Assembly (NCBI GenBank): GCA_022496805.1
Contig: CM040093.1
Span: forward strand, 7,340,213 to 7,404,212
Origin: Pohlia nutans
Lineage: Eukaryota; Streptophyta; Bryopsida; Bryales; Mniaceae
Direction of reading: 5' to 3'
Length of the DNA: 64,000 nt
Part shown: piece after piece, positions 58,518-64,000 of the stretch
Position numbering within the stretch: the first letter of the stretch is position 1
How the letters are laid out: the number at the start of each line of letters is the position of its first letter
Made by a program: the position numbers and the translations under genes
The notes under the pieces: model-generated
The model's database searches: none
The model's input: only the letters and a program-made list of their open reading frames with translations
What the model was told of the DNA's origin: nothing

Positions 58518-59045
58518 CTAATTGTCCTTCAGCCACTGTGGCTTGTAGTTTTTTGAGTCTGTATCGGAATCAAATTCAGCCAGAGTATAAGGTTCATACC
58601 AAGGTTCAAAATTGTACTTTGCCGGATGCTTCCAACAATCGCAATACCCGCCATCCTGCAAGTCAACACAAGCGTCGTCTGTAGTCGGATCAACTTCATC
58701 CTCCAGCGGGTACTCCTCTGTGCCATCGTCCTCACCATCATCATAGTCTTCAGCTTCATCGCCGTCTTTGTCGACAGACGAATCGCCAAGACCATCATCA
58801 TCGGGAGAATCATAATCTTCGAATGCATCCTCCCACACTGCCTCTTTGTAAGTCTGATCTACAATCGCAGACGAAGATATAGACTCCAATACATTGTGTG
58901 ACAAGCTCTTTGATTCAGAGGATGAAGAGGACAAGATGGAAAATGAAAGATCTCTCTTACGCTTAATTCCGCGCGACACAGGGGACAAATGAGAGAGTTC
59001 TGTCAACATCGACTCACTACAGGGCTCCTTGACACTGTCAGCCAT
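58518..59045 (-). CDS. Hypothetical acidic protein, 175 aa
   Basis: ATG at 59045 chosen over the longer open frame because a TATA box (ctatatat, 59138-59131) lies about 90 bp upstream. N-terminal half Ser-rich with a basic patch (GIKRKRD, nuclear-signal-like). Then a strongly acidic block (DEAEDYDDGEDDGTEEYPLE) and a C-terminal Cys/Trp/Tyr-rich tail (GGYCDCWKHPAKYNFEPWYE). The layout resembles small nuclear or chromatin-associated acidic proteins, but no family is recognised. Single exon. Confidence 0.6.
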   Translation of the reverse strand: MADSVKEPCSESMLTELSHLSPVSRGIKRKRDLSFSILSSSSSESKSLSHNVLESISSSAIVDQTYKEAVWEDAFEDYDSPDDDGLGDSSVDKDGDEAEDYDDGEDDGTEEYPLEDEVDPTTDDACVDLQDGGYCDCWKHPAKYNFEPWYEPYTLAEFDSDTDSKNYKPQWLKDN

Positions 59046-59130
59046 GGAATTGAGAGCGAGAGAGTTGAGGATTAGAATGGCAGAGAGAGAGTAAGAGAAC
59101 AACTGTGACATATAGTGTGCGACGCAGGTG

Positions 59131-59138
59131 ATATATAG
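59131..59138 (-). promoter_or_regulatory. TATA box of the acidic-protein gene
   Basis: Minus-strand ctatatatc, correctly placed upstream of ATG 59045. Confidence 0.55.
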
Positions 59139-59600
59139 CGGCGCATATGAAAAATACAGGTACAAGAAATGAGTGGTGGTTCTTAAGAGCGAGTACTTCA
59201 ATGAATAAGAAATAATTTCAGCACGGATATGTGTGGATCTCAGCACGGATATGTGACGGCATCATTTCTCGATCTTAGATCAATCGTGACAAAGTGATAA
59301 TTTAATAATGTACGATTCAGATCTAAATGGCGTACGCGACCTCAACGAATAGGATATGATTGCTGGGGGGACAATGAGCCGCCAAGGAACTCCTAGATTA
59401 TAATGCAGGCTAAGCTAGCTCTTGAAGTACAAATCACGAAGTACAAATCATATAGTGTACCAATTCAAATCATTAACAATGGGGGGATGATATGATCAGA
59501 GGCGAAAATACGAAACGTATTTAAATTAACATAAAATAGGAAACACAAGCATGCCATTCAAGGGCTAGTGATGCGATGACTATATAGATAGAGAATGGAA
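59139..59600. other. Intergenic DNA between two minus-strand genes
   Basis: Upstream sequence of the acidic-protein gene and 3' flank of the large gene. No other feature seen. Confidence 0.5.
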
Positions 59601-62600
59601 CTATATACAGGCGTCTTCTTGGACGCAATTGTCTATATACCGCTCCACTTCACGAGACCGAAATGATTGTCTCCTATCCGGTTGAATTGGAGTTACGTGC
59701 ATTGCAAGTAAACGAGCAGTACGCTCCGCGTACTCCGGCAAAACGAAAGAACGGCAGGGAGACCTGGCGGCGTGAAAACTACCAGGCATTGAGGTAAGAA
59801 CATGAAATTGGAAATGGGAAAACATTGATGAGTTGCGATGATGCATAGTGACTCACTTACGCATCCTGGAGACGCTGGCGTTTCCTGACGGGCGACGCAA
59901 GCAGAAACTGGAGGTCCTCGTTCCTAGTCGAAGTTGACGGCACTGGTTGCTTGGGGCTGAGGAACATGTCCTGGGCTTTGGACTCCAAGACTTTGTTGAC
60001 GAGAGGCTCCAAGACACCTATGAAAATTGCAGAGTTGGCCTCTAAAGCAACAATGTGCCGTCCCGCAGCAACACAAGCATGGATCGAGCATCCTGCGCAT
60101 CAGCAGAGCAGATTATGAGAACGAAAATATTACAATGCGGCATAGTTAGGAGCGGTCGGAGCAACATACTGAAGCCAATCACGCACTTGTAGCTGCGGCC
60201 ACATCAACCACGACATCTGCCTCATCGATAGCAGAGAGGATGAGACTCGAGAAGAAGGTTGGGTCCTTCTCCTTAGGGCCGCGCCACGGACCGTTTGCGT
60301 GAGATGTTAGCGTCTCCGTGACCGAGAAATTGACGATTGCGTCCTGCTTGTTCAAGTCGATGGACAAACTCTTCAGCACTTCAGATGCTCTGAAATGAAA
60401 TTGAGAATTTCTAGGCCTGTTGTCTGCGCGCGGGTGGGTGCAGGCAGTGCGCACGAGGAGGGTCACTTTGAACATGCTCGTTGTGGAGCCCGGAATCCTT
60501 GCAGACTTCAAGCACATTCGATTAACGCCGGTCCATTCTCTAAAAACCTTGAAGCCAAACGCGGGGAAATAGGATTCAATCTCCTTACGTGTTTGATCGT
60601 TATCATCACTGTAGATGACAAAGACTGCCCCGTCGTCGTGTAGAAACTCATCAGCAAATTGGAATAAGTTCTTAAAGTAGTCACATGGACGAGTATTCCA
60701 GGCGGGCACATTGTCGTCGGGAATCGAGACACCCGGAACTGGCAGATTGTCGAGGACATCAACGAGCACGAGGTCAACACAGGAGCTCTTGGCGGTATCC
60801 TCCCCAAAAGCTCTGCAGCGCTTGCCGCGGTTACAGTCCATGGAGAATTCAGCGATCTCGTCAAACATGTCGGCCTGCAGCTCCTTGTTGAGGACAAGCT
60901 GCCTGCACCGACGTCTCTGTTCAAGCTTCGATTGCGACATGGGTGCGGATGGAGCACGAACAGGATAGGCCAGCGATGGGTGTGTTGAGAACACCGACTG
61001 CGAAGGTTGAGCAGACATCTGTGTGGATTGAGCTGCCCGTTCCCTCTCTCGATTACCGGTGATATCCTCGAACTGTGAGTCATCCGGAATCTGTATGGGA
61101 GGACGCCGTGGCTGCAGGGGCTCAGCGCGTGCCACTGGCAAAGGTACAGAGGGAGTGGAGGCCACGGTTTTCTGAGATGACTCCTGCTTCTTCTTCTCCC
61201 TCCTCAACTTTGCATTGAGGGCCTTCTTCTCTTTGACAGCCTTGTCCTTCTCTTCCTTGGTCATTTCCATAGCCTGAGGTGACTCGTTAGCAGCCTCGTC
61301 ATCCACCATCGGAACTCCGCCGTTGAGACGTAACTTAGTGTCCACCTCCTCCGGACTGCAGAAGTTCTTGGGGCACTCGAGGTACCAGCAATTCTCCTCC
61401 AAATGAGCGTAGCTATAGGTCTTCTCCTGATGGTTAGTAAAAATAAAGTTCTGGTTGGTAGAATCACACCACGCAGTCGCCCAGGGAGGCATATCCTTAA
61501 GTGCCCCCGTCCGAAGAAGCTCGTGTCTCAGATACCTGCACGGAGTGAGACACACGATGAACACTCTGAGATTGATAAGCTAATCTGGAAGGCAACAACT
61601 ATCAGTTTGGAAAGCCAAATACCGATGCACAAGCCGCATTGCAAATCATTTGTGCGCTGGCCAATCCTCCCATTTCGTTGCTCGACTGAATTGCGACGTG
61701 CCAGTGAAGTTTCCCATGTATGTTTTCTCCCAGAGCTTGCAACGCCACTTGAGCAAGTAAGTTGGAAGCAAGTCGAACTTCACCGGCTGCACATCTAATG
61801 TGGGTAAGAGGTCGTCGAGTACTTTGACCGCCTTGTCCTCCAACTGCACATTATACCCAGCAGAAAAACTGAGCACCAAAGTACACATTGAATTGGAGCA
61901 ATAAGTTGCAGAGGGATATTGAGAGATTACCCCGGCATAGAAGGACGCTCGGTTCAGCCAAGGAAGAAGCTGACTCTCAGAACACAAAGGTCGCGGGAAG
62001 TAGTATGTGTCACGAATTGCCAGCCCACTATTCCACCACTTGAGCCACATAATCTTGTGCTTTGGGGTGACAGGTGTAGTCGCAATGACTTGAAGCTTGT
62101 CCAGGTGCATCTTGATCCTGTCAGAGTGAGTTGTCCCGTAATGCTTTCGAATCTGCCAAAATTCAGAATCATTAGAATAAGGTTGAATGTGGGGATCCGT
62201 GGAATACAATAACCCTAAACGCTGTGGCCCGAAGGGCAACTCAAGGCTTCATCATAGGTGAGCCCTTCACGCTCGAGTGAAAACGGCAGTTCTCCCAGGG
62301 TGAGGCCTTCGGCACCGACGGGCTACGCATGGCGACTCCGCGGGTGTGCTATAAACTAGCGAGGGGCACCGGCAGTGTTCCCGGCAGCGAGGGGCACCGG
62401 CGTGAGGCCCTCGGCACCGAGAGGCTACACAAGGCGACAGCAAGAGTGTCCCCTTCACGCTCGAGTGGCAACGGCAGTTCTCCCAGGGTGAGGCCTTCGG
62501 CACCGACGGGCTACGCACGGCGACACCACGGGTGTAAAACAGAATCTCACTGCGAGGTCAACCCGCAATAGATCCTCTCCTATTGTAAAGCTTTTTCAGA

Positions 62601-64000
62601 AAATTAAACCGGAAATTTATCAAAATGTCACGATTTTCATCTCCACTATGCATGTTTACTACCAAATCCTGAATTTTGGACAAAATGTCCACGAAATCAA
62701 GCATGATGGCTAAGATTGACCAACATTCAAGCATAAGTGCAACCCGAGTTCACCCATTGTGAGCCCTTTGGCACCGAGAGGTTACAGAGTGCGACGCCTG
62801 GACTGCGAGTTGCGTGGTCTAAGTGCAACCCGAGTTCACCCATTGCGAGCCCTTCGGCACCGAGAGGTTACAGAGTGCGACGCCTAGACTGCGAGTTGCG
62901 TGGTCTAAGTGCAACCTGAGTTCACCCTTTGCGAGCCCTTCGGCACCGAGTGGCTACAGTGTGCGACGCTAGGTTTGCGAGTTGCGTGGTCGAAGTGCAA
63001 CTCGAGTTCACCCTTTGCGAGCCCTTTGGCACCGAGTGGATACAATGTGCGACAACAGGACTGCAAGTTTCGTGGTCGAAGTGCAACCCGAGTTCACCCA
63101 TTGCGAGCCCTTCGGCACCGAGAGGCTATAGAGTGCGACGCCAGGACTGTGAGACTAGCATGCTCTACTAAGATTGAAAGAAGTGATTGTGGAATCCTAC
63201 CTCCTCCATAAATTCTGGGCCCAGCGCTGGATTCGCAATCGCCTGCATCTTGCTGAACCTTGCAACAAGGTCCCTTTTCAGCTTTGTGACTGCTTCATCA
63301 ACAGCATCGCGGTGGTCCCTAACCGTCTGGTCCTTCAACGCTACGTCTGATTTGTACAGCATCGACGCCTCCTCCGCTTTCGCTGCAATTTGGTCCTGCT
63401 CACCTCGCGAAGATGCATCAGTAAGTTGCACTCTGCCAAATGTACAATATGCACATATAATGAATCAAGTGTTCGGACATTCCGTACTGCGTATAGGAAG
63501 CAGATCATCATGTCCCCGGTGAGTGGGTACCACATTTGAGTCTTTGCCTTCTTGCTTAGGCAGTCCTGATACTTCGCCTCACTGATCAGGGGTTTGTAGT
63601 ACTCAACACTCTGCCTCCCGAACCGGTTCACACGCTCTAACTCGTGCCACAGGTTTGCCTTCACGTGAGCGACCTCGTTGGCCCTGCATTCGTGCGACTG
63701 GTTAATATGATTTGAACTCAAATCGCTGATAATCATAGAATTCTAGAACCACGAGGGCTGTGAACTTACGAGTTGATGTCATGCATCGCTGTTTGAATTT
63801 GAGATACGCCGTGAGGTGGTATATCCAGTACCATGCAGTCCGGGTTTCCACTCTCGCTGTACCACTTGCCCAAATTCTCGTGTTGGGCCGCAATCACTCG
63901 CTTCCATGCTTCCAGTCTATGATTTCCATCCCACACGAAGAACATGAGACCACTCACCTGCTTTAGATCAGAGTCCTGATTGAGAATCGCCTCGAACTTC
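59601..64000 (-). CDS. ParB-like plus permuted DNA-methyltransferase-like protein (5' end outside window)
   Basis: Eight exons join in phase: >64000-63770, 63725-63488, 63395-63201, 62152-61931, 61843-61698, 61535-60187, 60092-59861, 59763-59601; at least 924 aa visible. Near the visible N-terminus MFFVWDGNHRLEAWKRVI resembles the DGxHR core of ParB/Srx-like domains. A central Lys/Glu-rich coil (TKEEKDKAVKEKKALNAK) and a Pro/Ser linker follow. The C-terminal part has the order of a beta-class amino-methyltransferase: VDLVLVDVLDNLP (place of motif IV), FLHDDGAVFVIYSDDND, the GFKVFREW strand, then VVVDVAAATRCSIHACVAAGRHIVALEAN across the 60187/60092 junction (place of motif I and GRxxxxxE). The catalytic DPPY and the glycines of motif I are missing, so this copy may bind but not methylate. 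ParB-methylase fusions are known in bacteria and phages. The donor of exon 61698 (GTCGCA) is weak. The spliced frame is open throughout. Confidence 0.7.
62250..62545. repeat. Intronic minisatellite, period about 190 bp
   Basis: cccttcacgctcgagtg..aacggcagttctcccagggtgagg occurs at 62263 and 62450. Both are followed by ccttcggcaccgacgggctac. Lies in the 63200-62153 intron of the large gene. Confidence 0.75.
62735..63155. repeat. Intronic minisatellite, period 85-87 bp, five copies
   Basis: Units start agtgcaaccc/cgagttcacc at about 62736, 62820, 62906, 62992 and 63079. Each contains gcgagcccttcggcaccgag and ends with gcgagttgcgtggtc. Same intron as the previous array. Confidence 0.85.

Noticed and set aside
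62735..63155. Regularly spaced repeats resembling a CRISPR array
   Set aside because: The whole 86-bp unit is repeated with only scattered changes; there are no unique spacers, and the arrays lie in an intron of a eukaryotic gene.
1..64000. tRNA, rRNA or snRNA genes
   Set aside because: I looked for cloverleaf-like sequences with GGTTCGAATCC-type boxes and found none that I could support by eye.

Overview
The window is nuclear DNA of a green plant (streptophyte). Five multi-exon genes with GT-AG introns of about 80-830 bp can be followed exon by exon. The best recognised product is plant-type CPSF30 carrying a YTH domain, and TIR elements with CTCCCTCYGT (Stowaway-type) ends sit in introns. 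Intergenic DNA is AT-rich and full of short non-autonomous transposons. I cannot name the species; a non-seed plant or streptophyte alga would fit as well as a seed plant.

Layout. 0.3-6.0 kb (minus): CPSF30-L, a poly(A)-cleavage subunit with an m6A-reader domain. 6.5-8.0 kb: MITEs. 11.1-14.9 kb (minus): AAAP/SLC38-like amino acid transporter, 11 coding exons. 15.6-17.0 kb: duplicated segments and a MITE. 17.07-20.54 kb (plus): TraB-family protein, probably organellar, with three different MITEs in its introns. 20.6-28.7 kb: transposon-rich DNA containing a broken protein-kinase gene. 28.82-35.36 kb (plus): complete 2-oxoglutarate dehydrogenase E1, 12 exons, mitochondrial. 35.4-44.9 kb: MITEs, foldback repeats and two doubtful gene remnants. 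44.9-50.5 kb: an inverted duplication with one intact F-box gene and one copy broken by a 270-bp insertion.

From about 51.9 kb the character changes: GC-richer DNA, no recognised housekeeping genes and large unknown reading frames. 51.9-56.3 kb holds a decayed multi-exon gene whose whole length is dense in the hexamer GTCTCG/CGAGAC. 57.0-57.7 kb and 58.5-59.05 kb hold two unknown single-exon genes. 59.6 kb to the right edge (minus strand, 5' end outside) holds a large gene with a ParB-like DGNHR segment at the visible N-terminus and a permuted DNA-methyltransferase-like fold at the C-terminus, a combination known from bacteria and phages. A 56-bp piece of one of its exons lies at 56.64 kb, and its longest intron is filled with minisatellites that share a core with an array at 58 kb.

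The left 50 kb is ordinary plant gene space: RNA 3'-end processing, amino acid transport, TCA cycle, an F-box adaptor. The right 12 kb looks like an accessory, fast-evolving island and is the part most likely to hold something undescribed. All splice junctions were placed by eye with phase checking; no search was run.
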